DNA of 16,957 nucleotides. Source: an uncultured Eubacterium sp. Lineage in GTDB: Bacteria > Bacillota > Clostridia > Oscillospirales > Acutalibacteraceae. Of this stretch, positions 8,929-16,042 are shown one piece after another. Below the pieces are notes generated by a model, which was given only the letters and a program-made list of their open reading frames with translations, was not told the origin of the DNA and did no database searches. Made by a program: the position numbers and the translations under genes. Position 1 is the stretch's first letter; each line of letters begins with the position of its first letter. The stretch is taken from the NCBI GenBank assembly GCA_905233805.1, contig CAJOER010000014.1:4762-21718 (forward strand), in the 5' to 3' direction.

Positions 8929-9408
8929 TTAGTCTTGCTTTTTTAAATCTTCGGCCTTGGAATGAGCGAGGGAGAGCTCGCTTTGAAGTTTCTGAATCAA
9001 ATCCTCAGCCTTTTCAATTGCACTTTCATAAATCTGAGTGATTTCGTAAATACTCTTATCTGGAGCTGCACCCGCAACTTCACCCGCGTTATCGGCATTA
9101 ACCGCTGCACCCTTAGGTGCACCCTTGGAAAGGCGGTCGTTTTCAGCCCTGAGAGTATTAATCGTTTTCATTGAGGTTTCAAGCTCGCTTTTTACCTGTT
9201 CCAGCTCATACTGAAGCATCGTATTCTGATTCTTCATATCGCTGATACGTGAGTCAAAGATTTCACTTGCGTTTTTATTTGTCTTGACAAGGTTATCGAT
9301 ATAATCCTCAACCTGTTTAGTATCATACCCTCTTAAAACCTTGTCAAAAGAATAGCCCTTGGCTGCTTCTCCTAAAATATCTTCTCTGTTAATTGTTGCA
9401 TCACTCAT
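8929..9408 (-). CDS. DivIVA-like coiled-coil protein
   Basis: A 159-residue soluble protein. Residues 19-41 (YSFDKVLRGYDTKQVEDYID) carry the DivIVA N-terminal signature, in which a Phe and an RGYD turn precede a Val-x2-(Y/F) helix. That part binds negatively curved membrane in the family. Coiled coils follow at about 43-95 and 118-159, separated by an Ala/Gly/Pro linker (KGAPKGAAVNADNAGEVAGA). DivIVA-family proteins mark poles and division sites and recruit partners. Here the gene lies 12 bases after the DUF192 gene and 54 bases before the giant TadG-like gene, so a role in placing the pilus or the giant protein is plausible but inferred. It is shorter than housekeeping DivIVA/GpsB-DivIVA septal proteins of many Clostridia and is probably a paralogue devoted to this locus. 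Confidence 0.8.
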   Translation of the reverse strand: MSDATINREDILGEAAKGYSFDKVLRGYDTKQVEDYIDNLVKTNKNASEIFDSRISDMKNQNTMLQYELEQVKSELETSMKTINTLRAENDRLSKGAPKGAAVNADNAGEVAGAAPDKSIYEITQIYESAIEKAEDLIQKLQSELSLAHSKAEDLKKQD

Positions 9409-9420
9409 TTTGCCTATCTC

Positions 9421-9786
9421 CTATGAACTAATTTTGTCGGCAGGTAAGAACTCCAAAACATCACCAACGGCAATCGCAAGCTTGTCTGCCATACCTGAAT
9501 TCAATTCAAGCACTTTATATCCGCCTTCTACACGTTTCCTGACTTTTCGCGGTTTGACCGCTCTGTCTATGAATAAAACTGCATTCTCCTTTGAAAGCGT
9601 TATTGTATCAATATCAAATCTCATACCGAAAGTATGGATTTCGTTGCAAGGTGTGAGAAGTAATCCGTGCGATTCGGGAATGCTTTTTCTGTACATCAGT
9701 CCCATAAAACGCCTTAAGAAACTACTCGCATCTTCAACATATTCAATTAGTAATTCATCGTTTTTGTATAGTGAGAGTTTTTTCAT
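9421..9786 (-). CDS. DUF192 family protein
   Basis: A 121-residue protein with the DUF192 pattern in order: FLRRFMGLMYRKSIPESHG (23-41), LLLTPCNEIHTFGMRFDID (42-60, the family's conserved 'trapped between strands' core), an AVLFID strand, VKPRK (78-82), KVLELNSGMADKLAIAVGD (91-109). No signal peptide is visible, whereas many DUF192 members are exported. The biochemical role of the family is not established. The ATG overlaps the tadC stop codon (TAATG), so translation is coupled to the platform protein, and the DivIVA-like gene follows after 12 bases. The tight coupling suggests a role in pilus assembly, which is an inference. Confidence 0.85.
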   Translation of the reverse strand: MKKLSLYKNDELLIEYVEDASSFLRRFMGLMYRKSIPESHGLLLTPCNEIHTFGMRFDIDTITLSKENAVLFIDRAVKPRKVRKRVEGGYKVLELNSGMADKLAIAVGDVLEFLPADKISS

Positions 9787-10736
9787 TAAAATACACCGCC
9801 GAGACTGTCCATAACCGAAAATATTACCGGTCCTATAATTACACAGACGATTGCGGGAAGAATAAATATAACCGTAGGAATTGTCATTTTTGTAGGAACT
9901 TTTGCCGCAATCTCTTTGATTTCTTCACTCTTATTCATTCTGAGCTGTTCAGCCTGAGACTGTAAAACGTTGGTAATCGGAATACCGAGCTGACCGGCCT
10001 GAATAACAGCGGAAACGAAAGTTTTAAGTTCTTTTACATCAGAGGCGTCAGCCATTGATTTTAGTGCATCATTTCTGTTTTTACCGAGCTGAATCTGCTT
10101 AAATACAGTCATAAGTTCGTCAATCAGCGGTCCTTCCATTCTCTCCGAAATTTTAACAAGAGAAGCGTCAAAACTGAGACCGGCTTCCATACATACGCTC
10201 ATAAGGTCAATAGTATCCGCAAGCTGATATTTTATAGCGTTCTGGTGACTGTTTACCATGCTCATAAGGAACAAATCCGGACCGAATGCAGCAATTACAA
10301 TTCCGATAATCGCAATAAAAATCGCGTTATGGTTCATATTATACAGTATAAGAGTCAAACCCAATGACATTATCGAAAAAATAATCAGAAATGCAATCTT
10401 TACAAACTGGAAATTCGAAGCAGAAATGTGAATCCCTGCTTTTCTGAGTTTCAAACCGAGTAATTCGTTCTTTTTCTTCTGCCTTTCGGTCTTTGTGGCA
10501 TCCTTACCGTAAACGTCAGTCTGATTAATTTTATCTATAATCGGCTGAATAACACGTTCATGGAATGATGTATTTACGTTTTTATAGTCTACTTTAATTG
10601 TATCTTTTCCAATTTCCTGCTTACGGCGGAAGTTACTGTCTTCCTCTCTACCCTTTTTGCCGAGAATAAGAATAACTGCAATAAGGGCAAGCAGCGAATA
10701 TGCAATTACCAGAAATTGCGTTACATATTCACCCAT
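9786..10736 (-). CDS. tadC: Tad pilus platform protein TadC (type II secretion F domain)
   Basis: A 316-residue inner-membrane protein. There is an N-terminal membrane segment (about 7-26), a charged cytoplasmic stretch, two membrane segments at about 110-160, and a T2SSF domain (about 170-285) containing QLADTIDLMSVCMEAGLSFD and VSAVIQAGQLGIPITNVL. It ends with a C-terminal membrane segment (287-309). With TadB it forms the platform on which the CpaF ATPase acts to insert or extract Flp subunits. It follows tadB after 11 bases and precedes the DUF192 gene with a TAATG overlap. TadC rather than TadB is chosen from its position second in the pair and from the TKMTIPTVIFILPA ending typical of TadC. 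Confidence 0.93.
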   Translation of the reverse strand: MGEYVTQFLVIAYSLLALIAVILILGKKGREEDSNFRRKQEIGKDTIKVDYKNVNTSFHERVIQPIIDKINQTDVYGKDATKTERQKKKNELLGLKLRKAGIHISASNFQFVKIAFLIIFSIMSLGLTLILYNMNHNAIFIAIIGIVIAAFGPDLFLMSMVNSHQNAIKYQLADTIDLMSVCMEAGLSFDASLVKISERMEGPLIDELMTVFKQIQLGKNRNDALKSMADASDVKELKTFVSAVIQAGQLGIPITNVLQSQAEQLRMNKSEEIKEIAAKVPTKMTIPTVIFILPAIVCVIIGPVIFSVMDSLGGVF

Positions 10737-10747
10737 AAATCATTCTC

Positions 10748-11725
10748 CTACATTTTTATCGTTGTAATCTTCTTTACAGCGGCAAATGCCATAATTTCAA
10801 GACCTGCGGCAACTGCCAGTACGATATTTCCTCTTGTTTCTTCAAAAAGAACCCTAACAAAGTCATAATTAACCAGTGAAAACATTCCAAGTATTATCAA
10901 AGGCATAACACCAACGATAATTCCGGAGGTTTTACCCGAAGCAGTAGCAGTTTTCAGCTGCTTTTGAAGCTTCATTTTTTCCTTAATGGTATCGGAAATA
11001 TTTTCAAGAATACGTGAGAGGTTACCACCTGTCTGTCTCTGAACAAGAACTGCGGAAACCATTAATTCAACATATTTACTCTTTATTCTTTTAGCAAGAT
11101 TTTCAAGCGCCTCGTCCATTGAATAACCCATATTCATCTCTTTAATGGTAAGAGCAAATTCTGTGGAAATGGGAGCGTCCATATCGTGAGCAATAGTCTC
11201 CATAGCCTGAGTAAAACTGAGACCGGAACGAAGACAGGAACAGCAAATCATAAGCGAGTCACTGAGCTGCTCTTCAAAATGCTTAACTCTTTGTTTTTGC
11301 TTAACTTTAATATAAACAATAGGCAAAGCAAGACCGGCAGCAATTAACGCCATTGATATTACAACATTACCAATGAACATACCTACAAGGCTTCCGGGAA
11401 GGAATATCAGAAGAATCCAGATTAAAAGGAATTCCTCAGGACGCATACTGATATCAGCAGACTGAAGTTCTTTATAAATAACTGAACCTAATTGTTCCTC
11501 TGCGTTAGTCTTTTTCTTTCTTTTCTTAGCTTTGGTGGACTTGCTTTCGTTTTTAACAAGCGCTAAATCTGCAGGGTCTCCTTCTTTTATATTAAGCTCT
11601 TCAAGTCGTTTTTCAGCCGCAATCTTATCGGCTAGAACCGTGCCTACTATAATATATGCAAGCGCAAATGTAAGAAGCGCAAAAGAGACTGCAACAAGTA
11701 TTATACTAAGTATGGAACCATTCAT
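10748..11725 (-). CDS. tadB: Tad pilus platform protein TadB (type II secretion F domain)
   Basis: A 325-residue membrane protein. It has a membrane segment at about 7-30, a highly basic cytoplasmic patch (KAKKRKKKT, 65-73), two membrane segments at about 99-138, a T2SSF domain at about 150-260 (EEQLSDSLMICCSCLRSGLS, ...QRQTGGNLSRILENISDTI) and two closing membrane segments (266-284, 300-318). The QTGGNLxxILxNI motif is diagnostic for TadB-type platform proteins. Its start codon lies inside the end of cpaF (20-base overlap), so the ATPase and its platform are translationally coupled. A cysteine cluster (CCSC, 161-164) is an unusual detail. Confidence 0.94.
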   Translation of the reverse strand: MNGSILSIILVAVSFALLTFALAYIIVGTVLADKIAAEKRLEELNIKEGDPADLALVKNESKSTKAKKRKKKTNAEEQLGSVIYKELQSADISMRPEEFLLIWILLIFLPGSLVGMFIGNVVISMALIAAGLALPIVYIKVKQKQRVKHFEEQLSDSLMICCSCLRSGLSFTQAMETIAHDMDAPISTEFALTIKEMNMGYSMDEALENLAKRIKSKYVELMVSAVLVQRQTGGNLSRILENISDTIKEKMKLQKQLKTATASGKTSGIIVGVMPLIILGMFSLVNYDFVRVLFEETRGNIVLAVAAGLEIMAFAAVKKITTIKM

Positions 11726-13076
11726 TTTCTATACCAACTCCGTTCTCACGAATTTTCTCTACGCATTTCGGAACAATACCGGTAGCCTTGAATTCACCCT
11801 TGAATTTTCCGGTTGCGTCCATCGTTCCTTCGGTTTCATATGTAAATATATCCTGCATACGGATAACGTCACCCTCCATACCTACAATTTCGGATATGGA
11901 GACAATCTTTCTTGAACCGTCTCTGAGACGGGCCTGCTGAACAATAATATTAATTGCCGATGCCACCTGGTCTCTGATAGCTTTTGAAGGAAGCTCGGAG
12001 CCCGACATCATAACCATGGTTTCAATACGCGAAATCGAGTCTCTGGGAGAGTTGGCGTGGATTGTCGTAAGAGAACCGTCATGACCTGTGTTCATAGCCT
12101 GAAGCATGTCAAGGGTTTCATCGCTACGTACCTCACCGACGATAATTCTGTCAGGTCTCATACGAAGTGCGTTAACAACAAGGTCTCTGATGCTGATTCG
12201 ACCCTTGCCTTCAACGTTTGCAGGTCTGCTTTCAAGCGGAATTACATGTTCCTGCTTTAACTGAACCTCGGCCGAGTCCTCGATTGTAACGATACGTTCG
12301 TTTTCGGGAATGTATGATGATAAAATATTCAGAAGCGTTGTTTTACCTGAACCGGTACCTCCCGAAACAATAATATTAAGTTTACCCTGAACCGCAGCCT
12401 CAAGGAACGCAAGCATACGTCCCGAAGCTGAGCCCCAGTTAATTAAATTCTGAGCCGTGATAGGAGTTTTCGAGAACTTACGTATTGTAAGAACCGGTCC
12501 TACAAGTGATACAGGCGGAATAATTACGTTAACACGGGAACCGTCGGGAAGACGGGCGTCAACCATCGGGCTTGCTTCATCAACGTGTCGTCCGACCTTA
12601 GTAACGATTCGGTCAATAACCTGGCGGAGATGCGCCTCATCCCTGAACTGAATATCGGTAAGTTTAAGAATACCTTTATTCTCGACGTATACCTGATAGG
12701 GACCGTTTACCATAATCTCGGTAAACATATCAGAGTCAACGAGCGGCTGAATGGGACCGTAACCCATAATATCATCGTAAAGCTCGTCGGCAATAAGGCC
12801 TCTTTCAATACGGGGAATCTCATATTCCGGCTTGTCAACATATTCCTTAATGAGGTTTTTCATTCCCTCTTCGGTCAATGCTGACGCGTCGGCGCCCGTC
12901 ATCTTTTCGATTATGGCAGCATGTATTTTTGTTTTTGTGTCTGCGTATCTGTCCTCAAGAATTGCATTAGCTCTTGAATTTCTCGGGCCCATTCTGCCCG
13001 CGGACTGTTCTTCCTGCGGGGCTTCCTCCAGGTTATTATCAGGATTTAAACTGTTATATCTGTCAAGTAATCCCAT
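11706..13076 (-). CDS. cpaF: Tad pilus assembly ATPase CpaF/TadA
   Basis: A 456-residue secretion-superfamily (VirB11/PulE-type) ATPase that powers Flp pilus assembly at the inner membrane. After a variable N-terminus come the N-terminal domain (about 95-200, including GYGPIQPLVDSD and SPMVDARLPDGSRVN), the Walker A motif GGTGSGKTT (239-247), the Asp box TIEDSAEVQL (264-273), the Walker B region RMRPDRIIVGEVR with Glu315, and the His box TGHDGSLTTIHANS (330-343). All catalytic motifs are intact, so the motor itself looks functional. The ATG overlaps the stop of the cpaE C-terminal fragment (TAATG), and the 3' end overlaps tadB. Confidence 0.96.
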   Translation of the reverse strand: MGLLDRYNSLNPDNNLEEAPQEEQSAGRMGPRNSRANAILEDRYADTKTKIHAAIIEKMTGADASALTEEGMKNLIKEYVDKPEYEIPRIERGLIADELYDDIMGYGPIQPLVDSDMFTEIMVNGPYQVYVENKGILKLTDIQFRDEAHLRQVIDRIVTKVGRHVDEASPMVDARLPDGSRVNVIIPPVSLVGPVLTIRKFSKTPITAQNLINWGSASGRMLAFLEAAVQGKLNIIVSGGTGSGKTTLLNILSSYIPENERIVTIEDSAEVQLKQEHVIPLESRPANVEGKGRISIRDLVVNALRMRPDRIIVGEVRSDETLDMLQAMNTGHDGSLTTIHANSPRDSISRIETMVMMSGSELPSKAIRDQVASAINIIVQQARLRDGSRKIVSISEIVGMEGDVIRMQDIFTYETEGTMDATGKFKGEFKATGIVPKCVEKIRENGVGIENEWFHT

Positions 13077-13597
13077 TAGCTATTCTTCCTTGTTTTAGAT
13101 TTCTTATCGTTTTTAAGAGTTCCCTCTCTTTCAAGAACAAGCTTGTCAACAAAGTTGTTCATATCCTTTGCAATCGGTGAACGCGGTTTATATACGATAA
13201 CCGGCTGACCGTTATTAAGAGAGGAGTTAACCGATTTAAAGTCATTTGTAATAACCGCATACGCGGGAATTCCGAGAAGGTTTTCGAAATCGGAAATGTT
13301 TACATTGTTTTTCTTAATGTTTTTGTTAATAATAAGTCTGGCTTTATCGCCCTGATTAAGCTGCTGAATAACGTTAAGACATACCTTAGCTCTTTTAAGA
13401 GAAAGGATATTAACGTCATTAACCATAAAGATAGTGTCGCTGTTTTCAAGCGCCGTAATAACAGGGTCAACAAGCGCGCATCCGCAATCCATTAAGATAT
13501 ACTCAAAATAGTTTCTGGAAATATCAAGAATGGTTTTGATTGCAGAACTCGTAACATACTCAGCAAGTTCGGGTGAATTGGGAGAAGCCAATAGCAT
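13076..13597 (-). pseudogene. cpaE: C-terminal part of CpaE/TadZ, out of frame with its N-terminal part
   Basis: This reading frame carries the second half of a CpaE/TadZ P-loop ATPase: HPSGFMLLASPNSPELAEYV at its start (the frame is open upstream of the ATG, to 13663), the Walker B strand EYILMDCG (32-39), and the late motif VITNDFKSVNSSLNNGQPVI followed by PRSPIAKDM. It lacks the P-loop. The first ATG (13597) has no convincing Shine-Dalgarno site, so it is more likely the tail of a broken gene than a gene of its own. Its stop overlaps the cpaF start (TAATG). The frame is -1 relative to the N-terminal part. See the paired entry at 13630-14211. Confidence 0.8.
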
Positions 13598-13629
13598 AAA
13601 TCCCGAGGGATGAGTTGTACAAGTTGAAG

Positions 13630-14211
13630 TTATACTGTCAAGGGAAATTCCGTTAAGGTCTCTTCACCGAACTGAAGGTCAAGGTCAATCAAAAGTGTTT
13701 TCTTACCTCTCGAAGCAAGCGCTACTGCAGTATTGGTACAAAGTGTGGTTTTACCTACTCCGCCCTTACCGCTGAAAAACGCATATACTCTTGAACGCGT
13801 TTTCTTTTCCGTGTTCTGAGAAACGCTGTGTTTTCTCTCCTTGCTTGCAAGCTTGGTAATGTCCTTACAGAATTCTTCGGGACTGACTTCAATATCCATA
13901 ACCTGTCTTACGCCTGCCTGAGCAGCCATATTAACGATGTCAACGCTGACCTCGTCGGTAAGGATAATCGGAACTGCGCCTAATGCGGCAAGATTCATAT
14001 CCTCGATAAAATCCATAAGCTGAGAATCAATATCGGTTTTGCTTACGAGAAAAGCAACAACATCGGGTACGTATCCCTGAATTCTGACCTTTGCAGAGGG
14101 TTCAAATTCGGCATATCCGATAATTTCGATATTATCATCAACAAGTTTGTTTTTAAGTGCAACCTTGTATTCGGTATCGTTTGAACAAACAACTAAATTA
14201 ATTTTTTCCAT
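13630..14211 (-). pseudogene. cpaE: N-terminal part of CpaE/TadZ with P-loop; truncated by deletion and frameshift
   Basis: CpaE/TadZ is a MinD/ParA-like ATPase that helps place the Tad pilus machine in the cell. This part has a receiver-like domain (1-120) that lacks the usual phospho-acceptor Asp (PDVVAFLV at 49-56), then the deviant Walker A motif GKGGVGKTT (148-156) and LIDLDLQFGE (174-183). In family members the next ~18-20 residues lead into the switch region. Here the frame instead runs into ETLTEFPLTV and a stop at 13632-13630. The C-terminal half continues in the -1 frame (13076-13597). Part of the coding sequence appears deleted near 13660, which also breaks the frame. A real mutation and an assembly error cannot be told apart here. 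The start ATG has GGAG about 10 bases upstream. Together the halves would give about 378 residues, slightly short for the family. Confidence 0.82.
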
Positions 14212-14254
14212 AATCTCTTATCTCCAACTTTTTAGTTTTTTGACTGCGGGGGAA

Positions 14255-15043
14255 TTAAGCCTGATTCTGTTCCTCTGCCTCAGCCTTTGCTTTTGCCTCA
14301 GCTTCAGCTTCCTGCTGTGCTGCTGCTGCGGCTTCTGCATTTCTCTCAACATCGTCAAGAGACTGCTCTCGCTTAGAATTAAGAATAAGCTTGAATGTCT
14401 TTGAGTTTTCAATCTCATAAAGCTTAAGCGCCTGCTTTTCGTTAACCTCTACGGTAATAGCGCTGTAACTTGTGATTTTTGAATCGCTTGACTGAGCCGC
14501 CGCGTCATCAGTGTTGTTCGATACCTTAATAACCTTTAAGTCTTTGTATGCAACTTTTGTGGTAACTTTCTGGTCTTTGTCTGTTTCGTAAGTGATAATA
14601 TCAACGGTATCGCCTACCGAAATGTAACCGTCAACGCCGTTTGTGCTGCTTGCCTGGAAGGAATATGCTTTCTTACCTTTTGAAAGTTTATATGATAAAC
14701 CTACGCTGTCGGAATCAACGCCGACGAACTTATATGTGTTGAGCTGTTCGCCTACATAAACGTCAACGCCTGTAATCTGATCTTTTATTCCGTCAAGAGA
14801 ATCAATATATTCCGGAGTTGCGTCTTCTTTAATAAAACTTCTTACCTGGAAATAACCGGCATCGTCTGCAAGCATCTCTTCGGTAATCATCGTGTTCTTA
14901 GGAATATCCTTAAGAGCAACAACTACGTTTACGGTTTCACGATCTTTGATTGTTGTTTTTTTGCTGATGTTGCTTGCAAACATGTAGGTAGCAAGACCTG
15001 CAATAAGTGCAAATACAACTGCGATTAAATAGACCTTCTTCAT
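14255..15043 (-). CDS. cpaB: Flp pilus assembly protein CpaB/RcpC (SAF domain)
   Basis: A 262-residue protein with an N-terminal membrane anchor (MKKVYLIAVVFALIAGLATY) followed by an extracytoplasmic SAF/CpaB region: VNVVVALKDIPKNTMITEEM (about 39-58), the VYVGEQLNTYKF turn and YISVGDTVDIITYE. Family members act in the periplasm or at the envelope near the pilus channel. In diderms they work with the secretin, which is absent here, so this one probably contacts the cell wall or the pilus base. The C-terminal ~30 residues are a low-complexity Ala/Glu/Gln/Lys helix (EAAAAAQQEAEAEAKAKAEA). A 126-base spacer with hairpins separates it from tadE. cpaE starts 43 bases downstream. Confidence 0.92.
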   Translation of the reverse strand: MKKVYLIAVVFALIAGLATYMFASNISKKTTIKDRETVNVVVALKDIPKNTMITEEMLADDAGYFQVRSFIKEDATPEYIDSLDGIKDQITGVDVYVGEQLNTYKFVGVDSDSVGLSYKLSKGKKAYSFQASSTNGVDGYISVGDTVDIITYETDKDQKVTTKVAYKDLKVIKVSNNTDDAAAQSSDSKITSYSAITVEVNEKQALKLYEIENSKTFKLILNSKREQSLDDVERNAEAAAAAQQEAEAEAKAKAEAEEQNQA

Positions 15044-15169
15044 AAAATTTCCCTCTTTTACTAATTATTAAGTCTTTCAGACTTTAAAGTTTTTAATATA
15101 TATTTAAAGACTCTATAAAAATATAGAATCTGAATATACAACCCAAACAAGACCGATTAAACTATCAGT
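15044..15169 (-). other. tadE-cpaB spacer with two small hairpins
   Basis: The longest gap inside the operon. In the minus-strand transcript, 15130-15109 folds as a 9-bp stem (GATTCTATA with TATAGAGTC, one G-U pair) around a TTTT loop. Nearer to cpaB, AAGTC and GACTT form a second 5-bp stem around 15083-15069. Neither is followed by a long U tract, so they look more like processing or attenuation elements than full terminators. No convincing promoter or small gene is visible. A Shine-Dalgarno-like AAAGAGGG precedes the cpaB ATG. Confidence 0.45.
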
Positions 15170-15742
15170 CTATGCCTCATCATCGTTATTGGGATGCGTC
15201 TCAACCTTATAGGTTGCTGATGCAGAAACATCCTTTTGCATATGGTCGCAGAATACACCGAGGACAGGAGTAAGCACAGTAAACTTGCCCTTAACAGTTA
15301 CGGTAACGTCGCCCTCAGAGCGCTTTTCAACTCTGTAATCGGTCTGATTATTGGGCCATACCTTCTGGTCATAAGTGTACTTAATAGAAATGTCTTCTAT
15401 AGTAACACTCTTAGGAATTGATAAATCAATTACCTCGGCAATATGTTTTTCCTGGTCGGTATATGCTTTATCATCTGTACTGTTTTTAACTATTTCAGGG
15501 TCAAAGTTTTTATCAAAAACAGGACCCTTATCCTGGCCCGAATCGTTATAGCAGGTTTCAGTATATTCAACGCAGGCTATACGGGCAGCGTTACGGGCGG
15601 AATTCTCAACTGAAATATAGTTATAAAACAGCCAGCCGAAGTCCAGAATACCCATAACCAAAAGCAGGAAGAACGGTAAAACCATGGCGAATTCAACCAT
15701 AGCCTGGCCGCTTTCTCTTCTCTTTTTTCTACGGTTTTTCAT
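15170..15742 (-). CDS. tadE: TadE-like pseudopilin
   Basis: A protein of about 190 residues. A very basic start (MKNRRKKRRESG) meets a prepilin-type cleavage site, G|QAMVEFAMVLPFF, with Glu at +5, followed by a membrane segment and LDFGWLFYNYISVENSARNA, the TadE signature. The remainder is an extracytoplasmic beta-rich domain with a Cys pair near CVEYTETCYND. TadE-type pseudopilins are processed by the TadV peptidase and are needed for Flp pilus formation. I place the start at ATG 15742 because AGGCGGTG, a near-consensus Shine-Dalgarno site, lies 6 bases upstream. A GTG at 15751, three codons earlier, falls within that site. Confidence 0.92.
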   Translation of the reverse strand: MKNRRKKRRESGQAMVEFAMVLPFFLLLVMGILDFGWLFYNYISVENSARNAARIACVEYTETCYNDSGQDKGPVFDKNFDPEIVKNSTDDKAYTDQEKHIAEVIDLSIPKSVTIEDISIKYTYDQKVWPNNQTDYRVEKRSEGDVTVTVKGKFTVLTPVLGVFCDHMQKDVSASATYKVETHPNNDDEA

Positions 15743-15766
15743 TTCTTTCACCGCCTTAAATTACTG

Positions 15767-15800
15767 AAAATTGGGGCAGGTTTCCCCGCCCCGAAATTTT
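15767..15800 (-). terminator. Strong hairpin after flp (partial terminator / mRNA stabiliser)
   Basis: In the minus-strand transcript AAAATT, a 2-base bulge, then GGGGC GGG closes on a GAAA tetraloop and pairs back through CCT GCCCC and AATTTT. This is a very stable GC core inside an A/T outer stem, starting 15 bases after the flp stop. The U-rich 3' arm (AATTTT) would allow partial termination. tadE begins about 25 bases further on, so some read-through must occur if tadE is made from the same promoter. It probably sets a high pilin-to-machinery ratio. Confidence 0.75.
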
Positions 15801-15814
15801 CCGTTTAGAATTTC

Positions 15815-15979
15815 TTACTGAAGTTCGTTCTTTGCTAATGTGTTGTTTGCCTTCTTGAAGAGGTTCTTAATTCTCGGTCCGAGAACGATAAGAATAACAA
15901 CAGCTGCGATAGCGATAAGACCAAGGATAAGAGCGTACTCTACCATTCCCTGTCCGTTTTCATCTCTGAAGAATGTCAT
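15815..15979 (-). CDS. flp: Flp-family type IVc major pilin
   Basis: A 54-residue prepilin: a short hydrophilic leader MTFFRDENG, the cleavage site G|QGMVEYALI with the conserved Glu-Tyr at +5/+6, a hydrophobic helix (LGLIAIAAVVILIVLG), then a short basic/amphipathic tail RIKNLFKKANNTLAKNELQ. Cleavage by TadV would leave a 45-residue mature pilin, a normal size for Flp. It is the structural subunit of the pilus and would be inserted in the membrane and then polymerised by CpaF/TadB/TadC. The Shine-Dalgarno site AAAGGAG is strong and well spaced. Hairpins lie directly before (16029-16042) and after (15767-15800) the gene. Confidence 0.95.
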   Translation of the reverse strand: MTFFRDENGQGMVEYALILGLIAIAAVVILIVLGPRIKNLFKKANNTLAKNELQ

Positions 15980-16028
15980 AATTTTTCTCCTTTCGTAAAT
16001 TTAAGTTGAATTCAATTTTTTATAATAA

Positions 16029-16042
16029 AGGTGCAAGCACCT
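16029..16042 (-). terminator. Small hairpin directly after tadV
   Basis: The perfect inverted repeat AGGTGC-TT-GCACCT abuts the tadV stop codon (TAG at 16045-16043) and is followed in the transcript by TTATTATAAAAAATT. The stem is short (5 bp with a 4-base loop if folded as RNA), so at most it is a weak terminator or a processing site between tadV and flp. A 10-bp palindrome TTGAATTCAA lies at 16006-16015 in the same spacer. Confidence 0.4.

Noticed and set aside
13630..13663. Programmed -1 ribosomal frameshift joining the two halves of cpaE
   Set aside because: The halves are indeed in a -1 relation over this 34-base window, but no X-XXY-YYZ slippery heptamer is present and a family-conserved stretch is missing, so a deletion explains it better.
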